Below are positions 1 through 9,008 of a stretch of DNA of 64,000 nucleotides, in pieces. The translations under genes were made by a program, and so were the position numbers. Origin of the DNA: Acidobacteriota bacterium (lineage in GTDB: Bacteria > Acidobacteriota > Thermoanaerobaculia > UBA5066). The notes under the pieces were generated by a model. It was given only the letters and a program-made list of their open reading frames with translations. It ran no database searches and was not told where the DNA came from. Every line of letters starts with the position of its first letter. Position 1 is the first letter of the stretch. The stretch lies in assembly GCA_016716715.1 (NCBI GenBank), contig JADJVE010000006.1:270800-334799 (forward strand), given 5' to 3'.

Positions 1-213
1 GGCGTCACGCCCTTCCGGCGTCGCGAGATCGGCCGCGAGGACTTCCGCGCGGCCCCCCCGCCCGGCGTTCAGCCCGGTCGCGAGCGCCTCCAGCCTGTCC
101 CCCGAACGGGAGACGAGCAGGACCGGCCGGCCCTCGGCCGCAAGCTCGCGCGCGAACGCGGCGCCGATTCCGGACGACGCGCCCGTGACGACGGCGAGGC
201 CGCTGTCCTTCAC
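1..213 (-). CDS. SDR-family oxidoreductase, N-terminal part (runs off window)
   Basis: The reverse strand encodes the first 71 residues of a short-chain dehydrogenase/reductase; the rest lies outside the window. The dinucleotide-binding glycine motif TGASSGIG is at residues 10-17 and is followed by a typical Rossmann beta-alpha-beta sequence ending near AADL. The GTG start at 213-211 overlaps the TGA of the upstream lipoprotein gene in a GTGA tetranucleotide, which suggests translational coupling and fixes the start. The substrate cannot be deduced because the catalytic Tyr/Lys region is missing. Confidence 0.8.
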   Translation of the reverse strand, partial: MKDSGLAVVTGASSGIGAAFARELAAEGRPVLLVSRSGDRLEALATGLNAGRGGRAEVLAADLATPEGRDA

Positions 214-1106
214 TTCTTTTCCTTCGGGCGCACCACCTCGGCGACGCGGTAGCCGAGCAGGCTCCGCATCGCGTGCGCGGGGGCGAAGACGTCCGCCGGC
301 GGCGAGGAGGCCGCCTGCGGCAGCGCCGCGAGGACGAGCGCGGGAGAGCTCCCGTCGAGGACGACGTACGCCGCGAACCAGTCACGCGCGCCGAGTGCGG
401 GGACCCTCACGTCCTCGCCATCGACGCGCAGGGCGAACGGGGCGGGCGGCCCGGCCGTCCAGACCCCCGGACGGCCCGCGCCCCCCGAGGAAAGTTCGAT
501 CGCGCGGCGCAGGAGCGTCGCGCCGGGCTCGCGCAGCGAGACCGCGGACGCCGCGAGCGGCACCGAAGCGCTGCCGCCGCCCTTGAGTTCGGAGCGGGCG
601 TTCGTGGAGATCCAGAGCGCGGTGGACCCCGGGATCGTCGCGTTGCCCTCGGGCCACAGGCCGGGGAGGAGCAGCTCCGTCGCGGTCCCGAAGTCGGGGA
701 AGGACAGCGTGCCTCCGACCTCGCGGGTCTCGTAGACGGCCTGGATTGCCGGCTCGGGCGTCGCGCCGCGCGGTGCGTTGGCCCTCGCCCGCGCCCAGTC
801 CTCGCGGCGGCGCGCAGACTCGGCTTTCTCGACGCGCACCTGTCCCGTCCAGCTCAGGCGGAGTCTCCCCTTGTCGACCTCGAGGACCTCCACCTCGCGG
901 CGCGCGAGGTCGGGCACGTCCCCGCCGTCGACGCCCGGCAGGTTCGGGACGAGCGTCAGCTCGAGGCCGGCTGCGAGCGGGATGCCGCCTTCCAGGACGG
1001 AGGGAGCCGACTGCGGAGCCGTCGCCTCGCGCGCGGGCGGCTTCCCGCACGCAGCGACGACGACGGCCGCGAGAAGGGCCGGGGCGGCGCGGCGCGGGAA
1101 GCGCAT
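210..1106 (-). CDS. Putative secreted lipoprotein, function unknown
   Basis: A 298-residue protein begins with a lipoprotein signal: basic MRFPRRA, a hydrophobic stretch, and a lipobox-like VVAAC with the modified cysteine at residue 20. The mature part is a single globular-looking region with no repeats, membrane segments or recognised motif. It is the second-to-last gene seen in a leftward operon: it starts 4 nt after the DUF547 gene ends, and its TGA overlaps the GTG of the downstream SDR gene. I do not recognise the family. A periplasmic or outer-membrane location is inferred from the lipobox only. Confidence 0.7.
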   Translation of the reverse strand: MRFPRRAAPALLAAVVVAACGKPPAREATAPQSAPSVLEGGIPLAAGLELTLVPNLPGVDGGDVPDLARREVEVLEVDKGRLRLSWTGQVRVEKAESARRREDWARARANAPRGATPEPAIQAVYETREVGGTLSFPDFGTATELLLPGLWPEGNATIPGSTALWISTNARSELKGGGSASVPLAASAVSLREPGATLLRRAIELSSGGAGRPGVWTAGPPAPFALRVDGEDVRVPALGARDWFAAYVVLDGSSPALVLAALPQAASSPPADVFAPAHAMRSLLGYRVAEVVRPKEKK

Positions 1107-1110
1107 CGGC

Positions 1111-1932
1111 TCAGCGGTTCGCGGCGTCGTTCAGGCGCTCGTCGAGCGGGATCGGATAGATCGACGTCGCCGTGACCTTTTCCGTGCGAGGGCGCCACCG
1201 GTTGATCGACCCGATGAGGCGCGGATCCCCGGACACCGTCGACGGGACCTCGCGCTCGAAGTCGCCGCGGAAATCGAGGATCACGCGCGAGAGCCCGGCC
1301 TTGAGCGACGGCGCCTTCCAGTCGACGTTGCGCGGATCGGCGACGAACGCCTTCGCAGCGGCCTCGAGGCGGTCCTCGAGGTCCGCCGCGTCCCACGCGT
1401 CCTTCGCGAGCGGCGGCCCGCCGCGGCGCGCCTTCACGAGCGCGAAGTGGATGCGCGCGTCGGTGAAACGTTTCCACGCGAGCGACGAAATCTGGTTCAG
1501 GGAGAGCTCGCGCCCGCCGAAGACGTACTTCGTCTCGGAGTCGAACCTGTGCCCGATCTCCTTCAGGCTCTGGGGGCGGTTGAAGCGCAGGACGCCTCGA
1601 ATCGCGCAGGCGTTGTAGGCGTTGATCCAGTACGCGAGCCGGTCCGGCTCCGTCGGGAAGAGGTGCGGGTGCGTCTCGGGCGAGACGCGCGCGACCTCGG
1701 CGAGGTACTGCTCGAGCGTCGACTCCTCGAGGGACGCCGCCGCGTAGTCGACGAGCCCGTCCTGGACGACCTTCTCGAGGAAGCGGCCGAAGATCCCGTG
1801 CGGAAACTTCCCGGCGGACGGGACGTCCGACTGCGCCTTCACGTTCGGGCGCACGGTCTCGCAGGAGGCGCCCATCAGCGCGAGAGACAGCGCCGCGCAG
1901 GCCGCCGCGGACAGGAAGCGTGCGTCCTTCAT
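1111..1932 (-). CDS. DUF547-domain lipoprotein
   Basis: The 273-residue product has a signal peptide ending in a lipobox-like LMGASC (Cys24). It also has the DUF547 hallmark LAYWINAYNAC at residues 99-109, followed by conserved-looking stretches such as FGGRELSLNQI and the aspartate-rich RIHFALVKARRG. DUF547 proteins are widespread, often secreted, and of unknown biochemical role; a cysteine-peptidase-like fold has been suggested for the family. It lies 7 nt downstream of the enoyl-reductase-like SDR gene and 4 nt upstream of the next lipoprotein gene, so it is probably part of one operon. Confidence 0.85.
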   Translation of the reverse strand: MKDARFLSAAACAALSLALMGASCETVRPNVKAQSDVPSAGKFPHGIFGRFLEKVVQDGLVDYAAASLEESTLEQYLAEVARVSPETHPHLFPTEPDRLAYWINAYNACAIRGVLRFNRPQSLKEIGHRFDSETKYVFGGRELSLNQISSLAWKRFTDARIHFALVKARRGGPPLAKDAWDAADLEDRLEAAAKAFVADPRNVDWKAPSLKAGLSRVILDFRGDFEREVPSTVSGDPRLIGSINRWRPRTEKVTATSIYPIPLDERLNDAANR

Positions 1933-1939
1933 GGCGGCG

Positions 1940-2737
1940 TCAGCCGATGACGTCTTCCGTGCCGTCGACGCCGAGCACGTTGCCCGACAGCCAGACCGTC
2001 TCGGGCTTCGAGAGGGCGACGATCACGCGCGCGACGTCGTCGGGGGTCGTGAGCCGGCCGGCCGGGTGGATGGCGAGGCAGCGCTCGATCATCGCGGCGT
2101 TGTCGGGGATCTTGCGGAGAGCCGGCGTGTCCGTGACGCCCGCGCGGATCGCGTTGACGGCGATCTTCCGGGTCACGAGCTCGACCGCGAGCTGGCGGCA
2201 GTGGCTCTCGAGGGCGGCCTTCGCGGCCGAGACCGCGCCGTAGGACTTCCAGATGCGGTGCCCGCCGGAGGACGTCATCGCGAACACGTGCCCGCCCTCG
2301 GCGAGGAGGCCCCCCGCGAGAAGGTCCTGCACCCAGTAGACGAGCGAATGGGCCATGACGTCGAGCGTCATGTCCATCTGGGCGCGCACGATCCGGTCGG
2401 CGGGCGCGTCTGCGAGGAACGGCTTCAGCGTCCCGAACGCGAGCGAGTGAAGCACGACGTCGATTCCGGCCCGGCGCCCCTCGGCGTCGAGGACCTTCGT
2501 CATCTCCGCGATGGCCTCGGCGCGCTTCTCGTCGTCCGCGGCGTTCATGTTGAAGAAGAGCGCCCGCGATCCGGCGGCCGTGATCTCCCCCGTGATGCGC
2601 TCGACGTTGGGCTGCGTCGACTTGCGGTCGAGATGGACGCCGAAGACGTTCCGGCCCGCGCGGGCGAGGGCGAGGGACGTGCCTTCCCCGAATCCGGAGG
2701 AGGCCCCGAGAACGAGGGCCCACGAGCGGTTTGCCAT
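1940..2737 (-). CDS. SDR enzyme resembling enoyl-ACP reductase (FabI/FabL-like)
   Basis: A 265-residue SDR. The cofactor loop is GASSGFGEG at residues 11-19. The stretch HSLAFG at 97-102 resembles the FabI HSIAFA element. The catalytic tyrosine and lysine are spaced Y166-X6-K173, the arrangement of enoyl-ACP reductases, rather than the Y-X3-K of classical SDRs. It may therefore reduce enoyl-ACP or another enoyl substrate with NAD(P)H in the cytosol. It is the first gene of the leftward operon with the DUF547 and lipoprotein genes, and is divergent from the methyltransferase gene. A specific fabI symbol is not justified without alignment. Confidence 0.75.
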   Translation of the reverse strand: MANRSWALVLGASSGFGEGTSLALARAGRNVFGVHLDRKSTQPNVERITGEITAAGSRALFFNMNAADDEKRAEAIAEMTKVLDAEGRRAGIDVVLHSLAFGTLKPFLADAPADRIVRAQMDMTLDVMAHSLVYWVQDLLAGGLLAEGGHVFAMTSSGGHRIWKSYGAVSAAKAALESHCRQLAVELVTRKIAVNAIRAGVTDTPALRKIPDNAAMIERCLAIHPAGRLTTPDDVARVIVALSKPETVWLSGNVLGVDGTEDVIG

Positions 2738-2789
2738 GGGCCGGATGCTAGCAGGCCCGCCCCGCTATCCTCGTCCCCGGGAGACCGCC

Positions 2790-3658
2790 GTGTCCGTGCC
2801 GCCCGCCCCGGATTTCCGCGCGAGACTGCGCTCTCGGCCGCCGCTCGTTCTCGATGCGGCGCTGGGCACGGACCTCCTCGCCCGCGGCGCTCTTCTTCCC
2901 GCGCCGCTCTGGAGCGCGCAGGCCCTCCTCGACGCGCCGGAGCTCGTCGAGGCGATCCACCGGGAGAACGCGGAGGCAGGGGCCGACGTCCTCACGATCG
3001 CCAGCTTCCGGCTGCATGGAAGAAATCTAAGAGGATCTTTTTGCTCCCTCTCGCAGGCAGCTCATCGAAATCGCGGTGGCTCTGGCGCGCCGGGCAGGCG
3101 GACGGCCTTTGGATCGCCGGGTCTCTCGCACCTCTGTCTGACTGCTACCGGCCTGATCTCGTTCCGAAGCAAGAAGAAATTCTCTTCTCCGAGCACGCCG
3201 AGATGGCGGCGGCGCTCGCCGCCGCCGGCGTCGACCTCATCCTCGTCGAGACGATGAACACCGTGTGCGAGGCCGTGGCCGCCGCGCGCGGCGCGGTGGC
3301 CACGGGGCTGCCGGTCGTCGTCTCTTGCGTTACGGACGGAGGCGGCCGCCTGCTGTCCGGAGAGCCCGTCGAGGATTTCGCGCGCTCGCTTCTTTTGCTG
3401 CCTTCGCCGCCCGACGCCCTCGGCGTAAATTGCGTGGCCGCCCGCTCGCTCGCCGGCGACCTGACGCGCCTCGCGGCGGCGGCGCCCGGCGTTCCGCTTG
3501 CGGCCTATGGGAACGTCTTCTCGACACCGGTAGCGCCGGAGGACTACGTGGCTCACGCCACCGAATGGGTCCGCCTCGGCGCGCGCCTCGTCGGCGGCTG
3601 CTGCGGGACGACGACGGCGCACACGGCCGCGGTCGCCCGCTCGCTTCAGGGGAAGTAG
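2790..3658 (+). pseudogene. Homocysteine S-methyltransferase, split by two frameshifts
   Basis: Three reading frames together give one MmuM-like homocysteine S-methyltransferase of about 288 residues. Frame 1 runs from GTG 2790 to about 3033 (LVLDAALGTDLLARG, AEAGADVLTIASFRLHGRNL). Frame 2 covers about 3034-3105 (RRQLIEIAVALARRAGGR). Frame 3 covers about 3107-3658 (LWIAGSLAPLSDCYRPDLVP through GGCCGTTTAHT). The zinc ligands are present: the cysteine in VNCVAA and the paired cysteines in GGCCG. Total length (869 nt) is a multiple of three plus two, which fits two single-base insertions. The family moves a methyl group from S-methylmethionine or SAM to homocysteine. Either a recent pseudogene or two sequencing errors; the 3' end overlaps the convergent VWA gene by 13 bp. 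Confidence 0.8.
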
Positions 3659-5553
3659 CCCCGGATCGTCTTGGCGCGCAGCTTCGGGTCCTTGAGCTTC
3701 ACCTCGATCGCGCGGAACTGGTTCTCGCCCTTCGTGGAGTTCGTGAGGTAGCGCAGGAAGTACTGCGAGCGCAGCTCCGTCTCGATCTTCCGGTAGACCT
3801 CCGGCAGGGCCGACGCCTTTCCGATGAAGAACGCCTCGGCCCCCGTGTCCGCGGCGAGCTCGTTCATCCGCCCCTTGATTCCCGTGTCGAGGAACGAGAG
3901 GTTCAGCCCGATGAAGTAGATCGGGACACCCGCCGAGCGCGCGTAGCGCCGGAGCGTCGCGTAGTCGCTCCAGGAGTGGTTGTCGTCGCCGTCCGTCAGC
4001 ACGACGACGGCCTTGCGGCCCGGCGTCGCGCGGAACTGGTAGAGCGCCATGACCACGGAGTCGAAGAGGGCGGTCGCGCCGTTCGCGTGCGTCTCGGCGA
4101 TCGCGCGCTCGAGGTCCGTCGCGCGGTGCGTCATCGAGGCGAGGAGGGCCGGGCGCTCGCGGAACTCGATCACGAAGCCCTGGTCCTTCTCCTTGGAGAC
4201 GAGCTTCTGGACGAACTCGGACGCCGCCTGGTGGACGATCGGCATCGCGTCCTTCATCGAGCCCGACCCGTCGATCACGATCCCGAGGGAGAGCGGGAGC
4301 GACTCGGCGAACTCGAAGCTCGTGAGCTCCTGCTTCGCCGCGTCCTCCGTGACCGTGAAGTCCTCCTTGGCGAGGGTCTTCACGAGGCGGCCCTCCCCGT
4401 CGTAGACGGAGACCGGCAGCTCGACGAGGTCGACTTCCACCTTCGACATGAAGCGCGACTCGCCCTTGAGGAGCTTGATGTCCGTGAATTCCTTGCCGTC
4501 CTCGTCCGTCGCCGTCGCGCGCATGAGCGTCGCTTTCTGGATCTCGGCGACGCGAACCGTCACGACGTACGGCGGCTGGGTCCACTCCCGGACCTTCCGG
4601 TCGTCGAGGTACAGCTCGAGCTTCTTCGCGACGCCGCCCGCCATGGACTGGACGGCGACCTTGAGCTCGACCGTGTCGCCCGCCCCCTTCTGCTTCGGGA
4701 GCTCCATGAGGCGCACGGACAGCCGCGAGTCCTTCTCGTTGATCGCCCACGCGTCCGCGTCCAGGAAATTGCCCTGCGCGTCGAAGCCGAGGGCCTTGAG
4801 CGTCTGCTTCTTCGGGACCTTCCCGAGGTCCAGCTCGACCTCGTAGGGTGCGCGGTTCTTGACGAGGATCTTCTTCTCCTCGAGCCAGAACTCGACGCGC
4901 GTGACGGGCGGCTTCACCTCGCATCCGATCCGGAGGAGGCCGACGGGAACCTCCTGCGGGGGCGCGAGAATCTTCACGAGGTTTCCCGCGTTCGGCGGCG
5001 GCATCTGGCGGTTCTCGGACTCGAGGACGACGGCCGCCGCGCTCGGCAGCCCTCCGGCGTCGGTGCCGGCGTCCTCGGCGCGGAATTCGGACGTCATCGC
5101 CGGAACGGTGATCGTCACGGCGCGCGTCGCGACCGCGCGGCCGGCGGCGCCTTCGAGCCGGAACTGGATCTCGTAGGTTCCCGGCGGCAGCGAACGCAGG
5201 AACGTGATCGAGACGGGCTTGCCGGCGTCGGCGCCGAGGTCGACGTCGGCCGGGATCCGGAAGGCGTCGACGTTCGCGCCCTTCGGGTCGCTCACGACCC
5301 CCGACAGCGTGAACGAGACGACGCGCGGCGTGCTCGCCGGCCCCCGAAGGTCGCCGCGCGCGACCGACAGGATGAACTTGACGGCCGTCTTCGACCCGGT
5401 CTTCCCGAGGTACTGCTCGCGCACGTCGAGGGGAATGGACACCCCGGGGGCGTCGATCCGGCTCTTCTGGGCGTCCGCCGGAGGAGCCGGCTGCCCGGAA
5501 GCGGCCCTCGAAAGGCCGAGAAGAACCGCCAGCAGCGCGAGACTCTTTCGCAT
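3646..5553 (-). CDS. Secreted VWA-domain protein (VWFA-related acidobacterial family)
   Basis: About 635 residues from the ATG at 5553, which begins a clean signal peptide (MRKSLALLAVLLGLSRAASG); an upstream in-frame ATG would put 12 extra residues before it. The N-terminal half is beta-rich and Ig-like. The C-terminal third is a von Willebrand A domain with a complete MIDAS start DGSGS (Asp428) and the later VVVLTDGDDN strand. The sequence just before it (VDLVELPVSVYDGEGRLV, EDFTVTEDA) is typical of the VWFA-related domain family abundant in Acidobacteriota. Likely an exported metal-dependent adhesion or scaffold protein; the ligand is unknown. It overlaps the 3' end of the methyltransferase gene on the other strand. 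Confidence 0.85.
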   Translation of the reverse strand: MRKSLALLAVLLGLSRAASGQPAPPADAQKSRIDAPGVSIPLDVREQYLGKTGSKTAVKFILSVARGDLRGPASTPRVVSFTLSGVVSDPKGANVDAFRIPADVDLGADAGKPVSITFLRSLPPGTYEIQFRLEGAAGRAVATRAVTITVPAMTSEFRAEDAGTDAGGLPSAAAVVLESENRQMPPPNAGNLVKILAPPQEVPVGLLRIGCEVKPPVTRVEFWLEEKKILVKNRAPYEVELDLGKVPKKQTLKALGFDAQGNFLDADAWAINEKDSRLSVRLMELPKQKGAGDTVELKVAVQSMAGGVAKKLELYLDDRKVREWTQPPYVVTVRVAEIQKATLMRATATDEDGKEFTDIKLLKGESRFMSKVEVDLVELPVSVYDGEGRLVKTLAKEDFTVTEDAAKQELTSFEFAESLPLSLGIVIDGSGSMKDAMPIVHQAASEFVQKLVSKEKDQGFVIEFRERPALLASMTHRATDLERAIAETHANGATALFDSVVMALYQFRATPGRKAVVVLTDGDDNHSWSDYATLRRYARSAGVPIYFIGLNLSFLDTGIKGRMNELAADTGAEAFFIGKASALPEVYRKIETELRSQYFLRYLTNSTKGENQFRAIEVKLKDPKLRAKTIRGYFP

Positions 5554-5609
5554 TCCCCCATCGTATGCTGTCTTCCTCAAGCGACACATCCCCCGTTCGG
5601 AGGCTCCCG

Positions 5610-7031
5610 ATGCAAGTTCCTTTCCGCGGCCCCGCCGCTCTCGTGCTCGGCTTGACTCTCGGCTTCTCTCTGGCGGCTGCGCCTGCCGGGACCGACGCGT
5701 ACCTGGACTCCACGGCGGCGCGCTGGGAAGACGTGTCCCGGAAGATCTGGGACTACTCCGAGACCGCCCTTCAGGAGACGAAGTCCGCCGCCCTCCTCGA
5801 GGACGTTCTCGAGAAGGAAGGCTTCGCCGTGACGCGCGGCGTGGCCGGGATGCCGACCGCGTTCGTCGCGACCGCGGGATCCGGCGCGCCCGTCGTCGCG
5901 ATCCTCGCCGAGTACGACGCTCTCCCCGGCCTCTCGCAGAAGGCCGGCGAGGCCAGGAAGTCCCCCGCAGTCGCCGGAGCGCCGGGCCAGGGGTGCGGGC
6001 ACAACCTCCTCGGGACCGCCGCCGTCGCGGCAGCCGTGGCCGCGAACCGCGAGCGCGCCCTTCAGAAGCTGCCCGGGACGATCCGGGTCTACGGGACGCC
6101 CGCCGAGGAGCAGATCCTCGGCAAGACGTTCATGCTGCGGGACGGGGTGTTCGCGGGAACCGACGTCGTCCTCGCGTGGCACCCCGAGGCCGAGAGCTAC
6201 GTCTATTCCGGCGGGCGCCTCGCGATCACGGCGCTGGACGTCGAGTTCTTCGGGAGGACGGCGCACGCCGCCGCGAATCCGTGGCTCGGCCGCAGCTCCC
6301 TCGACGCACTCGAGGTCTTCGAGCACGCGATGTCCCTCATGCGCGAGCACGTGCTCCCCACGGCCCGCCTCCACCGCGTCGTGAAGGACGGCGGTCTCGC
6401 CGCGAACATCATCCCCGACTACGCGCGCGTGCAGTGGTTCGTGCGCGACACGAACGGCGAGCGCATGAACGAGATGGTCGGCCGGCTGAGAAAGGCCGCG
6501 GAGGGCGCCGGCCTCGCGACCGAGACGACGGCGAAGGTGACGCTCCTCGCCACGACGCGCGAGCCGATCTACAACGAGGCGCTCTCGAGGCTCGTCCAGA
6601 AGCAGCTCGAGCGCGTCGGCGCCCCGAAGTGGGACGCGGCGGACGAGGCGCTCGCGAAGGCGATCCAGAAGGAGGTCGGGATCCCGGAAAAGGGGCTCTC
6701 GGCCGAGGTCCTCCCGTGGGCGAAAGGGCGCGGCGCCTCCGCGTCGTCCGACACGGGCGAGGTGAGCGCCGCCTACCCGCTCATCGAGCTGGGCGTCCAG
6801 ACGGCGCCGAGCGGCGCGCCGTGGCACCACTGGGACGTCGCGTCCTGCGCAGCGGCCCCGATGGGCGTCAAGGGGATGCTCGTCGCCGCGAAGGTCCTCG
6901 CCGCGTCGACGGCCGACCTCCTGAGAGATCCCTCTTCCGTCGCGGCAGCCAAGGCCGAGTTCGCGAGGACGACGGCCGGAAAGCCCTACGTCACTCCTCT
7001 CGCGCCGGACGCGAAGCCGAAGACGTACTGA
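5610..7031 (+). CDS. Secreted M20-family amidohydrolase (AbgB-like)
   Basis: A 473-residue protein from the ATG at 5610, which follows a purine-rich GGAGG and starts a signal peptide (FRGPAALVLGLTLGFSLAAA). Family motifs of M20D metallo-amidohydrolases are present: AEYDALPG, GQGCGHNLLG, GTPAEEQILGK, AWHPEAES and a C-terminal APWHHWDVAS. This set resembles p-aminobenzoyl-glutamate hydrolase subunit B and related amidases. The enzyme would use a two-metal site to hydrolyse amide bonds of N-acylated amino acids, here outside the cytoplasm. It is transcribed alone and diverges from the VWA gene; the 56-bp gap must hold both promoters. Confidence 0.85.
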   Translation: MQVPFRGPAALVLGLTLGFSLAAAPAGTDAYLDSTAARWEDVSRKIWDYSETALQETKSAALLEDVLEKEGFAVTRGVAGMPTAFVATAGSGAPVVAILAEYDALPGLSQKAGEARKSPAVAGAPGQGCGHNLLGTAAVAAAVAANRERALQKLPGTIRVYGTPAEEQILGKTFMLRDGVFAGTDVVLAWHPEAESYVYSGGRLAITALDVEFFGRTAHAAANPWLGRSSLDALEVFEHAMSLMREHVLPTARLHRVVKDGGLAANIIPDYARVQWFVRDTNGERMNEMVGRLRKAAEGAGLATETTAKVTLLATTREPIYNEALSRLVQKQLERVGAPKWDAADEALAKAIQKEVGIPEKGLSAEVLPWAKGRGASASSDTGEVSAAYPLIELGVQTAPSGAPWHHWDVASCAAAPMGVKGMLVAAKVLAASTADLLRDPSSVAAAKAEFARTTAGKPYVTPLAPDAKPKTY

Positions 7032-7058
7032 GGCGCGTCACGCCGCGCGCGCGGGCCC

Positions 7059-8069
7059 TCAGGCCGCCACTCTCGCCGCGTGCGTCTCGAAGAAGTGCTC
7101 GACGGCGTCGAGGAACGCCTGCGGACCGTCGAGGCTCGCGATGCGGCGGCGCAGCTCCGACCCGTTCGGCAGGCCGTGCGTGTACCACGACGTGAACGTG
7201 CGGAGCTTGGACATCATCGCCTTCGGCGCGTCGGACTGGTCCCTCTGGATGAGGCGGAAGTGTTCGAGGATGACCTCGCGCCGCTCGGCGAGCGTGGCCT
7301 CCCGCCACGGCCGGCCCGCGAGAAGCTCGGCGGCCTGCTTGAAGATCCACGGGTTCTTCATCGTCGCGCGGCCGCACATCACGGCGTCGCAGCCGGTCTG
7401 GCGGAACATCGCGAGGACGTCGTCGGCGGTGTTCACGTCGCCGTTCCCGACGACGGGGATCGACACGGTTTCCTTGAGGCGCGCGATCTTCGACCAGTCC
7501 GCGCGGCCCGTGTACATCTGCTTGGCCGTGCGGGCGTGAAGCGCGACGGCCGCGACCCCCTCGCCCTCGCAGATGCGGGCGAGCTCGAGGTAGTTCTCGG
7601 TCTGGTCGTTGATCCCGAGCCGGAACTTCACCGTGAGCGGCGTCGTCGGGAGCGCCTTCCGGCACGCCGCGATGATCGCGCGCGCCTTGTCGAGGTCGCG
7701 CATGAGGCCGGCCCCGGAGCAGCCCTTGAGGATCTTGTTCGCGGGGCAGCCCATGTTGATGTCGCAGACGTCGACCTGCATCTCCTCGACGCGGGCCGCG
7801 GCGACCGCCATCCGTTCGGCGTCCGCTCCGTAGATCTGGACCGAGAGCGGGCGTTCGGCCGGGTCCCAGCGGAGGAGGCGCTCGGTCCGCTTGTTGCCGC
7901 GCGTCAGCCCCTCCGACGAGACGAACTCCATGGTGACGAGGCCCACCCCTCCGATCCGGCGCAGGAGCAGCCGGTACGTCATGTCCGTGATCCCCGCCAT
8001 GGGCGCGAGGACGAGGGGGGGATCGACGGCGCAGGGACGCGTCCCCGCGCCGCCGTACACGAGGCTCAT
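7059..8069 (-). CDS. dusB: tRNA-dihydrouridine synthase B
   Basis: The 336-residue protein is a complete Dus enzyme. LAPMAGITD starts the FMN-binding TIM barrel. The catalytic cysteine lies in NMGCPANK (Cys108). VVGNGDV and GCDAVMCGRATMKNPWIF form the phosphate-binding end. The C-terminal helical RNA-binding part contains KLRTFTSWYTHGL. It reduces uridines in the D-loop of tRNA with NADPH. The sequence looks closest to the DusB branch (SVQIYGADAERM, GCSGAGLMRD). It is convergent with the M20 gene and is followed upstream by the secreted-protein gene with 10 nt between them. Confidence 0.92.
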   Translation of the reverse strand: MSLVYGGAGTRPCAVDPPLVLAPMAGITDMTYRLLLRRIGGVGLVTMEFVSSEGLTRGNKRTERLLRWDPAERPLSVQIYGADAERMAVAAARVEEMQVDVCDINMGCPANKILKGCSGAGLMRDLDKARAIIAACRKALPTTPLTVKFRLGINDQTENYLELARICEGEGVAAVALHARTAKQMYTGRADWSKIARLKETVSIPVVGNGDVNTADDVLAMFRQTGCDAVMCGRATMKNPWIFKQAAELLAGRPWREATLAERREVILEHFRLIQRDQSDAPKAMMSKLRTFTSWYTHGLPNGSELRRRIASLDGPQAFLDAVEHFFETHAARVAA

Positions 8070-8079
8070 CCGGGGGATT

Positions 8080-8934
8080 TTACTGGCCCGTGGCCTTCCC
8101 CTGCGGCGCCGCGGCGGGCGCGGCGGGGTTTCCCGGGGCCTCGAGATCGAAGGAGCCCTGCACGAGCGCGTGCGAGCCGGGAACGATCTTGTCGTCCTTC
8201 GTGATCCCGACGACGTACGCGTGCTTGCCGGGGGCCACGTTCTCGAGCCACACGGCCTCTTCCTTCGCGAGCGTGACTTCCTTCTCCGTGTCGACCTTGT
8301 AGCGGACCCGACACGTGTTGTCGGAGGTGCCCTTCTCGGCGATCGGACAGCCCGTGACGAGGAAGTCCAACAGGACCTTCCCGGTCTCGCCCTTCACCTT
8401 GCCGCGCGGCGAGACGACCGTGAGGACGGGCGTGCCGCTCTCGACCACGTTCTTTCCGTCCTTCTCCCCGACGTGGAACGTGACGGTCGCGAACGCGCTG
8501 TCCTCCTTGATGGACTCGCCCCACGGGCGCATCGGGAACACGCGCAGCGTGTGCGTGCCCTTCGGAATCTTCTTGAAGACCCACGGCTTCGTGACGTCGT
8601 AGTAGGCGAAGACGGTCGCGAAGTTGTCGAGCATGAGGGCGACGTACTGGCCCTGCTTCGTCGCAGGATCCTGGAACGTCTCGTAACCCGTGAGCTCGAT
8701 CTTCACCTCGACGGGCGCGCCCGTCGCCGCGGGCTGGCCGGCCTCGGCGGGCGGGATCGCGATCACGTCGTCCGCCTTCGGCGACAGGATCTTGAGCGTG
8801 ACCGGGCCAGAAGGTCCGCGTCCGTCCGGGACTCCGGCGATCGGCGACTTCGGGTCCTTCGGCGTCTCGGCGGACGCCGGGACGGCGAGCGCCAGGAGGG
8901 TGAGGGCGGCCGCGAGATTTCGGACCAGCTGCAT
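8080..8934 (-). CDS. Secreted protein of unknown function
   Basis: A 284-residue product from ATG 8934 with a clear signal peptide (LVRNLAAALTLLALAVPASA). The mature part looks like two beta-sandwich repeats. Each mentions a chain-like pattern of the kind KGTHTLRVFPMRPWGES or GKHAYVVGITKDDK, as seen in proteins describing extracellular Ig-like folds. No catalytic motif was found and I do not recognise the family. The gene ends 10 nt before dusB starts and could be cotranscribed with it. An Ala/Pro-rich tail ends the protein. Confidence 0.7.
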   Translation of the reverse strand: MQLVRNLAAALTLLALAVPASAETPKDPKSPIAGVPDGRGPSGPVTLKILSPKADDVIAIPPAEAGQPAATGAPVEVKIELTGYETFQDPATKQGQYVALMLDNFATVFAYYDVTKPWVFKKIPKGTHTLRVFPMRPWGESIKEDSAFATVTFHVGEKDGKNVVESGTPVLTVVSPRGKVKGETGKVLLDFLVTGCPIAEKGTSDNTCRVRYKVDTEKEVTLAKEEAVWLENVAPGKHAYVVGITKDDKIVPGSHALVQGSFDLEAPGNPAAPAAAPQGKATGQ

Positions 8935-9008
8935 CGGGAACACTCCTCTGGAGAATCCTCCGGCGCGCCGGAGGGCGCGGAGCATAGCAGCGACGCCGAG
9001 CCTGTGTC

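Noticed and set aside
3265..5655. Very long plus-strand open frame opposite the VWA gene
   Set aside because: Arg/Ala/Gly-rich translation with no motif, antisense to a clear VWA protein; a shadow caused by high GC.
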